A DNA stretch of 64,000 nt from Opitutaceae bacterium (GCA_016794625.1 JAEUGY010000046.1:62001-126000), one strand, 5' to 3'; positions 51,386 to 60,002 are shown, numbered from the stretch's first letter. The notes: generated from the sequence alone by a model not told the origin. Numbers and translations are program-made.

Positions 51386-52408
51386 TCAGGGCGTGACGGG
51401 GCGGAGCGCGGCCTGCTTGTCGGTCAGGGAGCCGGCGGCGGGCAGGGGCAGGGTGACGGCGCCTGTGGCGGCCCATTCGGTGCCGCGTTGCAGGGTGACC
51501 TGGAAACCCAGTCCGTTGACGGCGTCGATGGCGTGTCCGAGGGTGGTATGGAAAACCCGTCCCTTGCCGTACGGAATGACCATGAGCATGGGTTCGTGTT
51601 CGTTGGTCTTGTCCGAAAACGCGGAGGCGAGCACGAGCACGTTTTCCGCCGGACCGCGCAGCCCGTGGTAGAGCTCGTCCTTGGCGTTCATCCACCGCGT
51701 GGGCAGACCCTTGACGATCGGGTGATCGGGCGCGCGGGTCTCGACGACAAACTCGTGCTGCGGACCGTGGCCCCCGCCCGGACCGGCGGTCATGTCGCGG
51801 ATCCAGCCATTCGCGCGCAGCCGCAGGTACGGACCGGACTTCTCGGTGCGCCCACCCCAGCCGCCAAGTCCGATCATGGCGTTGTATTCAGGCCAGTCAG
51901 GAAACGCATTGTTGGCAGCGTGGTAGGACACGAAGCCTCCACCATTCCGCACGTAGGTGACCAGCCCCTGGCGAACGTCCTCCGGCCAGTCCTCCCCGTT
52001 GTAGTTGGAGAGGACCACGTCGTACTGATCGAATTTCGGCCGCCAGGCCGCCCATAGCGCAGGGGACGTCGCCGCGTGTTGTTCCAGCTCTTTCTTTAGG
52101 GTGACCAGGGCCGCGGCATGGGCTTCCTGCTGCGCCGGGGTGGCGTCCTTGGGCAGGCGCGGAGCCGCCGGTTTTTTGGGCGGAGAGGTCGACACATCGA
52201 CCGTGAAACGGCCGGTGTCGGTCAGGATGCGTTTGAGCAGCGGGGTGGTGACCGTCCAGGCGTGGTTGTTTTGGCCATCGACGATCAGCACCCGAAGTTT
52301 TTCCCCCTTGGCCGCGGCGGACGCGGAGGAGAGGAGACCGAAGAACAGCGAGCAAAGGAAGGCCGTGCGCACGAAGGAGCGCCGGACGAGGGGTCGTCGG
52401 AGAATCAT
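51386..52408 (-). CDS. Secreted ThuA-domain protein
   Basis: The 340-residue product has a signal peptide (about residues 1-33) and a ThuA-like (trehalose-utilisation-like, glutamine-amidotransferase fold) domain. Motifs are RVLIVDGQNNHAW, DVVLSNYNGEDWPEDVRQGLVTYVRNGGGFVSYHAANN and RVFHTTLGHAID. A Lys/Pro-rich insertion after the first strand is common in Verrucomicrobia. Secreted ThuA proteins are abundant in PVC bacteria and linked to sugar metabolism; the reaction is unknown. ATG at 52408 is chosen for the signal peptide; it lies 59 bases after the metF stop. Confidence 0.85.
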   Translation of the reverse strand: MILRRPLVRRSFVRTAFLCSLFFGLLSSASAAAKGEKLRVLIVDGQNNHAWTVTTPLLKRILTDTGRFTVDVSTSPPKKPAAPRLPKDATPAQQEAHAAALVTLKKELEQHAATSPALWAAWRPKFDQYDVVLSNYNGEDWPEDVRQGLVTYVRNGGGFVSYHAANNAFPDWPEYNAMIGLGGWGGRTEKSGPYLRLRANGWIRDMTAGPGGGHGPQHEFVVETRAPDHPIVKGLPTRWMNAKDELYHGLRGPAENVLVLASAFSDKTNEHEPMLMVIPYGKGRVFHTTLGHAIDAVNGLGFQVTLQRGTEWAATGAVTLPLPAAGSLTDKQAALRPVTP

Positions 52409-52467
52409 GCCGCGAGCAAGGCGAGCCCGTGCGGCGGAGGCGACTGGAAACGGAGGTCTGAGTCGAC

Positions 52468-53346
52468 TCAGGCGGCCAGACCGGCGGCGAGGGCGAGAGC
52501 GGCCCGGGCGCGGTTGAGGATATAAAGATGGTAACCGGGTGCCCCCCGCGCGATCAGATCGCGGATCTGGTCGAGCGCCCAATCCAAACCGATCATTTCG
52601 ACCACGTCAGGTTGGTCGTCGGTCGCTTCCAAACGACGCAGCAGGCGCGTGGGCAGGGCCGTGCCGCACAAGGCGGTGAAACGCTGGATTTGTTTCAGCG
52701 AAAGGACCGGCATGATGCCGGGAATGACGGGAACGTGGATACCCCGCGCGTGACACTGCTCGACGAAGCGAAAATAGACGTCGTTGTCGAAAAAGAGCTG
52801 GGTGGTGATGAAGGCGGCGCCTGCATCCACCTTGGCTTTGAGCGCGTCGAGATCCGCGGCAAGGGAGAGGGCCTCCGGGTGCTTTTCCGGGTAGCCGCCG
52901 ACACCCAGGCAGAAATCGGGGTGGCGTGCCTTGAGCAGGGCCACCATTTCGCTCGCGTAGCGCAGACCGCCCTGGGTGGGTTGGAACACCGTAACTCCCT
53001 TGGGTGGATCGCCGCGCAGTGCCATGATGTTGCGAAACCCGTCGCCGTGGATGCGATCTGCCAGCGACTCCAATTCGGCGCGATCATGGCCGACGCAGGT
53101 CAGGTGCGGCATGACCGTGAAGCCGAGCTCGTTTTTCAAGATCGAGCTGACTTGGGCGGTCCGCTCGCGCGTGCTGCCGCCGGCCCCATAAGTCACCGAG
53201 ACAAAATCCGGCGCGATCCGCTTCAAGGCCGTGGCGGTCTGGCGCAGCACCGTGACGCCGGCATCGTCCTTCGGCGGAAAGAACTCCAATGAACGCAGCG
53301 GCCGGTTTTCCGCGAACAACGCCGAGATGGGGCGATCGATGATCAT
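52468..53346 (-). CDS. metF: 5,10-methylenetetrahydrofolate reductase
   Basis: The 292-residue product reduces 5,10-methylene-THF to 5-methyl-THF with FAD, which supplies methyl groups for methionine. The family's EFFPPKDDAG (~residue 21), the FAD-site region RGDPP (~residue 98), and HPEALSLAADLDALKAKVDAGAAFITTQLFFDND (~residue 160-190) are present. An 8-bp inverted repeat lies directly upstream. The ThuA gene follows on the same strand. metH or metE is not in the window. Confidence 0.95.
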   Translation of the reverse strand: MIIDRPISALFAENRPLRSLEFFPPKDDAGVTVLRQTATALKRIAPDFVSVTYGAGGSTRERTAQVSSILKNELGFTVMPHLTCVGHDRAELESLADRIHGDGFRNIMALRGDPPKGVTVFQPTQGGLRYASEMVALLKARHPDFCLGVGGYPEKHPEALSLAADLDALKAKVDAGAAFITTQLFFDNDVYFRFVEQCHARGIHVPVIPGIMPVLSLKQIQRFTALCGTALPTRLLRRLEATDDQPDVVEMIGLDWALDQIRDLIARGAPGYHLYILNRARAALALAAGLAA

Positions 53347-53347
53347 T

Positions 53348-53379
53348 TCATATCAACGCATACAGATGTGATGATATGA
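53348..53379. promoter_or_regulatory. Inverted repeat in the metF leader
   Basis: Perfect 8-base arms TCATATCA and TGATATGA are separated by 16 bases, directly upstream of the metF start (53346). The AT content stands out from the GC-rich surroundings. It could be an operator for a methionine-pathway repressor or a 5' hairpin that hides the ribosome-binding site. No known riboswitch pattern is recognisable. Confidence 0.45.
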
Positions 53380-53448
53380 TGCAATTCCAAAAAAACGACG
53401 CTTCGCGCCGACGGGAACGCGGACAGGCGCAATGAAGCGCAACCCAAA

Positions 53449-53471
53449 GCGGCCTCAGCGAGGCCACCTAC
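53449..53471 (-). repeat. REP-like element, family A
   Basis: On the minus strand it has a GTAG head (complement at 53468-53471), arms GTGGCCTC and GAGGCCGC around GCT, and no accessory hairpin. The one stem change (C to T) is also seen in the plus unit at 14941. Confidence 0.7.
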
Positions 53472-53499
53472 AGCGGATCTACCCGCAGGGTTCTCTCGT

Positions 53500-53604
53500 G
53501 GAGGGCGCCGCTCCGTCGGCGCCGGTTGCGCGTCGCGTGAACTGCAATGGTCAGGCGCAGGGAAGCATGGGCCGTCCCCCGGCGTCGACGGAGCGACGCC
53601 CTCC
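53500..53604. repeat. REP-like inverted pair, family B, 105 bases
   Basis: The plus unit (53500-53523) has GGAG and arms GGCGCCG/CGGCGCC; the minus unit (53581-53604) has GGAG and arms GGCGTCG/CGACGCC. Both loops are CTCCGT when read from the head. Heads point outward, and length and inner flanks match the pair at 14728-14833. Confidence 0.75.
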
Positions 53605-53658
53605 ACCGGAGCCCAGTCACCGGATTCATGAGTTGCTTCTGCTTCGCTGGGGTGAGGC

Positions 53659-53700
53659 GGGACCGGTGGGTCCCGTCGCGGCCTCAGCGAGGCCGCCTAC
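53659..53700 (-). repeat. REP-like element, family A
   Basis: The minus-strand unit has a GTAG head, perfect 8-bp arms and the accessory hairpin GGGACC/GGTCCC with a four-base loop. It lies just past the stop codon of the DUF4340 gene. Confidence 0.75.
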
Positions 53701-53711
53701 AGCGGAAGGGG

Positions 53712-54911
53712 CTATTTGCCCGCGGGGGCGGGCGTGGGCGTGGCTGCCGGGGCAGGCGTCGGGGCGGGGACGGGCTCGAAGAGTTCGGCGCGGTTTTGGG
53801 GCAAGCCGGTGAAGACGCTTTCGTAGACTTGGAACGCGCGCTTTTCCATCAACCCGTTGATGACGGCACTGGCGTCCGAGTGACGGATGAAGGCGTAGAC
53901 CGGGCCCGCGGGAATGGTCTCGGTGACGGGTTCGATCACCTGGGCCGGACCCGTTGGATCCGCGGCCTTGGCGTCCTTGTCGGTGACGGCGGGTGCGGCC
54001 GCTTTGGCCAGATCGGCCACACTGCCGAGAGCGGACGGACCCGTCGAGCCGTCCTTCTTGGCCTCCGGAGCCTTGATGATCTTCTGCTCCGGCTTGCGGC
54101 CGATCTGCAAGGTCACCGTCTTGCCGTCGAAGGTGGTGAGGGAGACGGTCCGCGCCTGCGCCTTGGCGGCGACTGCGTTGGCATCGGTGGGATCGGACGT
54201 GTCGGAAAACCGGAGCGCGGTCACCGTCGTCAGGAGCGAATCGATCCGCGCGGTGCGCAGCCGCTCCCCCGCCGGGGCGTCGGCCGCGGCGAAGGGGTCC
54301 TCTTTCTTGGCGCGACTGGCGACGACCGGGGCGGAACCGTCGCCGAAGGACACTTCCACCCGGGCGATTTCCTCGGACTTGAGGGAGACGAGCGTGCTGT
54401 CGGCCCAGTTCTTCGGTTCCGTGTCGAGGAAGGCATTCAGCCGGCTCAGGTAGGCCTTTTCTTCCGTGCCGTAGCGGATCAGACGTCCGCCGCCTTCGGC
54501 ATTTTTACCCAGATCGATGCTGGTCAGCTCCTTGCCGGCGGCGTCGCTGAAGACCAGCTTGGCCCCGCCAAAGTTGAAGCTCTTGATGCGTTCCGGATTC
54601 TGCGTGACCAGCCGCTCCAGCTTGGCTGCGGTGAGATCGCCCGCGAGGCGCGCCAGTTTTTCGAAGTCGGCGGGAAACCCATAGTATTCAGAAACCGACC
54701 ACGTGCCACCCGTCCCCTTGGCCAGCGAGACGGTCTTGCCGTTCTCGGTGATCTTGAGCGAGGAGGCCTGCTCGAGCAGGTTGCCCGCGACCAGCGGCTG
54801 GTTCAGCCTCGCATCGACCGAGGCTGGTTTGGCCGGCCGGCCGGTGTAGTAGGCGATCGAGGATGCGAGGGCGAGCAGGGCAACGACGACCAGAAGCGTT
54901 TTCAGTTTCAT
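53712..54911 (-). CDS. DUF4340 domain protein
   Basis: The 399-residue product has an N-terminal membrane helix (MKLKTLLVVVALLALASS) and a DUF4340 repeat region with ITENGKTVSLAKGTGGTWSVSEYYGFPADFEKLARLAGDLT and FLDTEPKNWADSTLVSL. The C-terminus is Ala/Pro/Thr-rich. DUF4340 proteins commonly follow a GldG-like gene in ABC operons of PVC bacteria; their function is unknown to me. ATG at 54911 is chosen for the membrane anchor. It lies 46 bases after the GldG-like gene and is the last gene of that operon. Confidence 0.85.
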   Translation of the reverse strand: MKLKTLLVVVALLALASSIAYYTGRPAKPASVDARLNQPLVAGNLLEQASSLKITENGKTVSLAKGTGGTWSVSEYYGFPADFEKLARLAGDLTAAKLERLVTQNPERIKSFNFGGAKLVFSDAAGKELTSIDLGKNAEGGGRLIRYGTEEKAYLSRLNAFLDTEPKNWADSTLVSLKSEEIARVEVSFGDGSAPVVASRAKKEDPFAAADAPAGERLRTARIDSLLTTVTALRFSDTSDPTDANAVAAKAQARTVSLTTFDGKTVTLQIGRKPEQKIIKAPEAKKDGSTGPSALGSVADLAKAAAPAVTDKDAKAADPTGPAQVIEPVTETIPAGPVYAFIRHSDASAVINGLMEKRAFQVYESVFTGLPQNRAELFEPVPAPTPAPAATPTPAPAGK

Positions 54912-54957
54912 GCCGGGAGCAAAGGGTTGGACGAAGGACGGGTGGAGGTCGGAACGA

Positions 54958-56853
54958 TCAGCGGCGGCGACTGCGGTGGAACAGGAACCCGAAGAGGCCG
55001 ACCAGCAGGACGGGGGCGATGACGTTGGCGACGAGCAGGCTGTTTTCCAGACGTTCAATGTCCTCGCGCAGGGCCTTGCGGATCTGCCGGCGTTCGCCGC
55101 GCATGACCGCCTGCTGCGACTGGAAATCCTCGATCGCCTTCTGCATTTCGGGCGTGGCGACCAGACGGTTGCCTTCCGTGCGTTTGCCCTGCAGCTCGGT
55201 CAGCTTCTTCTGCACGTCGCTGATGCGTGCCTCGAGCGCGGTCAGCTGTTCCTGGTAGCGCCGCTGGGCATCGACCTCCAGCTGACGCACCACGGTGAAG
55301 GGACGGAGCGAACTCCCTTTGCCGCGGATCGAGATTAGGTCCTGGGAGCCGCTGAGGAATTCCAGGCTGTTGCTGGCGAAGGCCAGATTGTCGTTCAGGG
55401 GCTCCGCCGCCTGCACGCCGAGGAAGTTGTAGCGACGCACGCTGTAGTCGTCGAAGAGCCAGTCCGTATCGGCGATGATGAAGAGCGTGGAGGAGCCTGT
55501 GGATTCCTTCAGCGCGGGGGTCGTGGACGGAGCCGGCGTGGGAGTCGGCGGCCGCGGCGGCTCGCCGGGGGCGGGCGGGGCCGGGGGCTCCTCCTTGGGG
55601 GCGCCGCCGGGGAATGCGCTGGTGAATTTGCCCGTCACCAGAGCGGCGAGCGTCTTCTTGCCGGACGAGACGATTTGCCGGGCGATTTCGTCGGGCTGGG
55701 CGAATTGAAGCGACATGGCGGGTACGTCGCCGCCGGACGCGGACGTCTCCACCAACGGCGTCACCGTGCGACCCTGGGCATCGATGCCGAGACTGCCGGC
55801 CTCGATGAACAACGTGGAGTTGAGCTGGGCAACGGGTGCGGCCTGACGGTTGAGCGACTCCCGGCCCATGGAGAGCCAGACCGGGTAGCGGACCACGCCG
55901 GCGTTGGTCTGAACCTGGGTGGCGTTGACCACGTCCCCAACCACGTTCTGTGCATTGTACGTGATACCGTACCCCTTGAGCAGCGTGGGAAGATCGCTGG
56001 ATACATTCGGCTGGGGACCGCCGAACATCGCGGCCTGCCCACCCTGGCGCTTGAAATGCTGCGAGGCCGGATCGACGGCGAGGAAGACGGGTTTTCCACC
56101 GAGGAGGAACTGGTCGATGGCGAACTGCAGGCTGGTGGTCAGATTCTGCGGGTGGATGACGGCGAGTGCGTCGAGATCGCCCGGCAGCGAGGTCGCGGAG
56201 GCCTCGACCGGCACGAGTTCGAAGGTCTTGCTCCACTCGTCCGCGACCAGCTGCCCGGTCGGACGCTGGCGCTGCTGCATCATCATCATCATGTCCATGG
56301 CCGGCGCCTGCAGCGGCAGACTGGTGATCAGGCCGAGCTTCTTCTTGGCGACGGTCTGGACGCTCGAGACCAGCTGGGAGAGGTCGTATTCAAGAAACGA
56401 CTCCCGCTGCGGATTGAACGAGGCGATCACCTTCTGCTGGTCCGCCTGGGTGGCGACGAGCCCGAACTGCACGGTTTCGCCGGTGGGCAGCTGCTGCGGC
56501 TGCAGGCCGGCGGCCGTGGCGCGCTCCTCCTCGGGGGTGTCCGGGCGCGGGTCGATGACATTGAGCGACAATTTGCCGCCGGAGGCGCGCACATACTGGC
56601 GCAGCATCTCCTCCACGCGGGCCGCGTAGTTCTTGTAGGTGATGGGCAGGCCGTTGGCGGAGCGGGAGAAATAGTAGTCGAGCACGACCGGCTCCTCCAC
56701 CTTGGACAGGAGCGAGCGGGTGCCGGGCGAGAGCGTGTAAATCCGCTCGGCGGTGGCGTCCCCGCGGAAGGGCAGGCGCGAGGCCAGGTAGTTGACCAGG
56801 ATGAGCGCGACGAGAAGCAGGGAGATGGTGAGAGCTTTGGTGCCGGATTTCAT
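54958..56853 (-). CDS. GldG-family ABC transport auxiliary protein
   Basis: The 631-residue product has an N-terminal membrane helix (TISLLLVALILVNYLASRL), a long extracytoplasmic GldG-like region with ERIYTLSPGTRSLLSKVEEPVVLDYYFS (~residue 36) and DALAVIHPQNLT, and a C-terminal membrane helix close to the end. A Pro-rich segment near residue 430 and a coiled coil near 570-600 are also visible. GldG proteins pair with GldA ATPases and GldF permeases; outside Bacteroidetes gliding systems their cargo is unknown. It lies between the permease and DUF4340 genes. Confidence 0.87.
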   Translation of the reverse strand: MKSGTKALTISLLLVALILVNYLASRLPFRGDATAERIYTLSPGTRSLLSKVEEPVVLDYYFSRSANGLPITYKNYAARVEEMLRQYVRASGGKLSLNVIDPRPDTPEEERATAAGLQPQQLPTGETVQFGLVATQADQQKVIASFNPQRESFLEYDLSQLVSSVQTVAKKKLGLITSLPLQAPAMDMMMMMQQRQRPTGQLVADEWSKTFELVPVEASATSLPGDLDALAVIHPQNLTTSLQFAIDQFLLGGKPVFLAVDPASQHFKRQGGQAAMFGGPQPNVSSDLPTLLKGYGITYNAQNVVGDVVNATQVQTNAGVVRYPVWLSMGRESLNRQAAPVAQLNSTLFIEAGSLGIDAQGRTVTPLVETSASGGDVPAMSLQFAQPDEIARQIVSSGKKTLAALVTGKFTSAFPGGAPKEEPPAPPAPGEPPRPPTPTPAPSTTPALKESTGSSTLFIIADTDWLFDDYSVRRYNFLGVQAAEPLNDNLAFASNSLEFLSGSQDLISIRGKGSSLRPFTVVRQLEVDAQRRYQEQLTALEARISDVQKKLTELQGKRTEGNRLVATPEMQKAIEDFQSQQAVMRGERRQIRKALREDIERLENSLLVANVIAPVLLVGLFGFLFHRSRRR

Positions 56854-56887
56854 GGTGGCGGGAGAAGCAAGTCCGTGAAAGGAAGGC

Positions 56888-57610
56888 TCAGCGTTCGAGA
56901 ACGACGACGTTCAGGAAGAGGGAGAAGCCGGCGAGGGAGAGAAAATAGACGACGTCCTTCGGATCGATGATCCCCTTGGTGAAGGCGGCGAAGTGCGTGC
57001 TGAAGCTGAAATTGGCGAGCAGGTCGACCGCCCAGGTCGGCAAAACCGCGGAGAGCGCGTTGTTGAAAATGCTCAGGCCCAGAAACAGCAGGATGAGGCA
57101 CGCGAGCAGGCTGATGACGAAGCTGATCACCTGGTTCTTGGTCAGGGCCGACATGAACGAGCAGACGCCCAGGTAGGCGCCGGCCATCAGGATGCTGCCC
57201 ACGTATCCGGAAATCAGTACGCCCCAGTCGGGATCGCCCAGGTAGGCGACGGTGATCGCCATGGGGAAAGAGAGCAGGATGGCGAGCGCGAGGAAGGCCC
57301 AGGCGGCGAGGTATTTGCCGAGCACCGCCTGGAGGGTGGTGACGGGCAGGGTGAAGAGCAGTTCGATCGTGCCCGTGCGCTTCTCCTCGGACCAGAGACG
57401 CATGCCCGCGGCCGGGATGAGGAAGAGGAACAGCCAGGGGTAGAAGTTGAACAGCGTCTCAAGACTGGCGGTGTTGCTGCGGAAGAAACCGCCGACGAAG
57501 AAGGCGAGGATGACGCTCGCCGTGAGGAAGACGGCGAGGAACACGTAGCCCACGGGAGAGCGGAAGTACCCGAGAAACTCGCGTTTGAACAGAGGTGTGA
57601 TCTGGGACAT
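56888..57610 (-). CDS. ABC-2 type permease, GldF-like
   Basis: The 240-residue product has six hydrophobic helices and begins with the cytoplasmic segment ITPLFKREFLGYFRSPVGYVF typical of ABC-2 permeases of the NosY/GldF type. MRLWSEEKRTGTIELLFTLPVT after helix 2 is the family's coupling segment. It is the membrane channel partner of the ATPase encoded upstream and the GldG-like protein encoded downstream. Gaps of 45 and 34 bases to the neighbours suggest cotranscription. Confidence 0.88.
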   Translation of the reverse strand: MSQITPLFKREFLGYFRSPVGYVFLAVFLTASVILAFFVGGFFRSNTASLETLFNFYPWLFLFLIPAAGMRLWSEEKRTGTIELLFTLPVTTLQAVLGKYLAAWAFLALAILLSFPMAITVAYLGDPDWGVLISGYVGSILMAGAYLGVCSFMSALTKNQVISFVISLLACLILLFLGLSIFNNALSAVLPTWAVDLLANFSFSTHFAAFTKGIIDPKDVVYFLSLAGFSLFLNVVVLER

Positions 57611-57655
57611 CGGAAACGAAGGAAAGGTTGCGGGAGGAGCGTGGCGTGGCGGACC

Positions 57656-58378
57656 TCAGACGTCGCTTTGCGTCAGCGAACGGAAAATCGCGTCGAGCCG
57701 GGCGCCCGGCTGGCGGGCCTGGAACTTGGCCGGGGTCTCATCCACCACGACCCGCCCTTGCGAGATGATGATGACACGGGTGCAGATCGCCTCGACCTCC
57801 TCGAGGATGTGGGTGGAGAGAATCACCGCCTTTTCGGTCGCCATGTTCTTGATGAGCGAGCGGACCTCATTTTTTTGATTCGGGTCGAGTCCGTCCGTCG
57901 GTTCATCGAGCACCAGCACGGGCGGATCGTGCAGCAGCGCCTGGGCAAACCCCACCCGCTGTTTGTATCCCTTCGAGAGCGTCTCAATGGTCTGCTTCCG
58001 CACCGGATCGAGGTGGGTCAGCCCGATGGCGCGATTGACCTGGCTCGTGCGTGCTTCGGCGCTGCGGAAGCCGCGGGTTTCGGCGATGAAGCCGAGGAAT
58101 TCATCAACGGTCATTTCGCCGTAGGCCGGGGCGCTTTCCGGCAGGTAGCCGATCCGACGTTTGACCGCGACCGGGTCCTGGGTCACGTCGTGGCCGTCGA
58201 CAATGGCCGTGCCGGCGGTGGGCTGAAGGAAGCCGGTGATCATCTTCATCGTGGTCGACTTGCCCGCTCCGTTGGGTCCGAGGAACCCAAGGATTTCACC
58301 GCGTTTCACGGTGAAGGTGACGCCGTCGACAGCGCGTTTCGAACCGTACAATTTGACCAGGCCTTTGACTTCAATCAT
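57656..58378 (-). CDS. ABC transporter ATPase, GldA/NosF-like
   Basis: The 240-residue product is a complete ABC ATPase with Walker A GPNGAGKST (~residue 35), the signature LSKGYKQR (~residue 133) in place of LSGGQ, Walker B PVLVLDEPTDGLD and the switch His in ILSTHIL. LSKGYKQR is the usual form in GldA-like exporters. It is the first gene of the four-gene operon ATPase, permease, GldG-like, DUF4340. Confidence 0.9.
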   Translation of the reverse strand: MIEVKGLVKLYGSKRAVDGVTFTVKRGEILGFLGPNGAGKSTTMKMITGFLQPTAGTAIVDGHDVTQDPVAVKRRIGYLPESAPAYGEMTVDEFLGFIAETRGFRSAEARTSQVNRAIGLTHLDPVRKQTIETLSKGYKQRVGFAQALLHDPPVLVLDEPTDGLDPNQKNEVRSLIKNMATEKAVILSTHILEEVEAICTRVIIISQGRVVVDETPAKFQARQPGARLDAIFRSLTQSDV

Positions 58379-58725
58379 GGGTGGGCGGGAGGAGAAGAAC
58401 GGGACTCGGGGACTGGATCGCTGGGACCCGAGTCCGCGTCAGGAAAGGATGGGCTAAAATTTGAACGCTGAGGGACTCAAGCGAAAATTTCGACCGGAGG
58501 GAGGAAACGAGAGGGTGGCCGATTTGGACCGGGGGAGGGACAAGCGGGGGGAGGGAGGGAATGGATGCGAGTGGGCGCGAATTTCAAGTGGTTTCGCGCT
58601 CCGCGGGCCCCTGCAGGCCTCCGCTTTTGGACACCCAGGTTGGCTGGGTTAGGCTCCGCGCTGGAGAGAAAAGGGCGGAGATAGTTCAAAGGGGGGGCGA
58701 TCGCTTCGGCGAACGACGAGAGGTT
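58379..58725. other. 347-base spacer between the ABC operon and rlmN
   Basis: The stretch shows no gene. It is purine-rich on the plus strand and must contain the promoter of the minus-strand ABC operon and the 3' end of rlmN. It includes a 9-bp inverted repeat near the ABC ATPase start (58402-58435). No REP-like unit is present. Confidence 0.6.
58402..58435. promoter_or_regulatory. 9-bp inverted repeat upstream of the ABC operon
   Basis: Arms GGACTCGGG (58402-58410) and CCCGAGTCC (58427-58435) are perfect and separated by 16 bases. The repeat starts 24 bases upstream of the ATPase start codon, so it is in the likely 5' leader. It may act as an operator or an mRNA hairpin. Confidence 0.4.
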
Positions 58726-59841
58726 TCAGGCCAAGAGTGCCTGCCGGTCTTTTTCCGTTTTGAGGCGTAACTGACCACACGCGGCGTCGATGTCATGGCC
58801 CTTTTCCCGGCGCAGGGTCACCGGGATGCGGGCGGCCCGCAGCACGTCGGCGAACTTTTCCTGCCGGGTGACGCTCGGGCGTTTCCAAGGCAGACCCTGG
58901 ACGGTGTTGTAAGGGATGAGATTGACGTGGGCGTGCAGGTCGCGGGCGATGTCCCGCAGCTCACCCGCCTGGTCGATCATGTCGTTCACGTCCTCGATCA
59001 GGATGTACTCCAGCGTCACCATCCGCCCGTGTCGCTCCGAGAAGGTGCGTACGGCCGGCAGCAGTTTGGCGAGCGGAAACGCCTTGTTGACCGGCATGAT
59101 GCGCTCGCGCACCTCGTCGGTGGCGCCGTGCAGGGAGATGGCGAGGCGGAAACCCAGCGGTTCCTCGGCCAGTTTGAGGATCTTGGGCACCAGGCCGCTG
59201 GTGGACACCGTGATGCGACGGGCGCCGAAGCCCAGACCCCAGTCGGCATTGAGAATGGTCAGCGCCCGGATCAGATTGTCGTAGTTGGCGAGCGGTTCGC
59301 CCATGCCCATGACCACGATGTTGTCGAAGGAGGCCAGCTCGCGGTGGGCCCGGACGGTTTGTGGGTCCTCGCGGTAACAGACATGCAGCAGCTGGGCCAC
59401 AATTTCGCCGGCGGAAAGGTCGCGCTTCAGGCCCTCCAGCCCACTGGCGCAAAAGGCGCAGGCCATGGCGCAGCCGACTTGGGTGGAGATGCAGATCGTT
59501 TTGCGCGAGTGTTCCAGGCCGACGCCTTCCTGGGGCGCGCGGATGATGACGGTTTCGATCAATGAACGATCCCGCATTTCCAGCAGCAACTTGTCGGTCA
59601 CGTCATTCGATTGTTTGCCCAGAACCAGCGATGCGGGCAACAGATCGAAGGTCTCGCCAAGCCAGGCGCGCAGGGCTTTCGACAGGTTGGTCATGTCGTC
59701 CCAGGAACGCGCGCGCTTCTTGTAGACCCAGTCGAGGATCTGTTGAGCCCGGAAAGCAGGTTCGCCCCGCTCCTTCAGCCGGAGGGTGAGGGACTCCAAG
59801 GTCTCTCCGGTCAAAGGTGGTTTTTCGGGCGTGAAGCGCAT
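58726..59841 (-). CDS. rlmN: 23S rRNA (adenine2503-C2)-methyltransferase, radical SAM
   Basis: The 371-residue product methylates A2503 of 23S rRNA and A37 of some tRNAs. The radical-SAM cluster motif CAMACAFC follows STQVG (~residue 123). GMGEPLANYD (~residue 182) and the C-terminal GHDIDAACGQL with the catalytic Cys (~residue 358) are diagnostic. The N-terminal helical domain with the FRAQQILDWVYKK segment is present. It is transcribed alone on the minus strand and is divergent from the LptF/LptG gene. Confidence 0.96.
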   Translation of the reverse strand: MRFTPEKPPLTGETLESLTLRLKERGEPAFRAQQILDWVYKKRARSWDDMTNLSKALRAWLGETFDLLPASLVLGKQSNDVTDKLLLEMRDRSLIETVIIRAPQEGVGLEHSRKTICISTQVGCAMACAFCASGLEGLKRDLSAGEIVAQLLHVCYREDPQTVRAHRELASFDNIVVMGMGEPLANYDNLIRALTILNADWGLGFGARRITVSTSGLVPKILKLAEEPLGFRLAISLHGATDEVRERIMPVNKAFPLAKLLPAVRTFSERHGRMVTLEYILIEDVNDMIDQAGELRDIARDLHAHVNLIPYNTVQGLPWKRPSVTRQEKFADVLRAARIPVTLRREKGHDIDAACGQLRLKTEKDRQALLA

Positions 59842-60002
59842 GGGAGCCCCTACTTTCAGAACAATTTCGACCAGAGTCTAGAGCCAAGCGCGGTTCGGAA
59901 ACGAAGGAGGTGGGAGGATCGGAGGTTCAGACCTCTGCTTGGGAGTCCGGGGTTGACCTCCGACGGGCTTTGCCGCGGTTTGGGTGCCGTCTGTCCGCCT
60001 GC

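Larger units (their letters stand above)
53347..53711. other. 365-base spacer between metF and the DUF4340 gene, repeat-rich
   Basis: No gene is seen. Next to metF lies an inverted repeat (53348-53379) in AT-rich DNA. Then come a family A unit (53449-53471), an inverted family B pair (53500-53604) and another A unit (53659-53700), which ends 11 bases before the DUF4340 gene stop. Confidence 0.7.
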
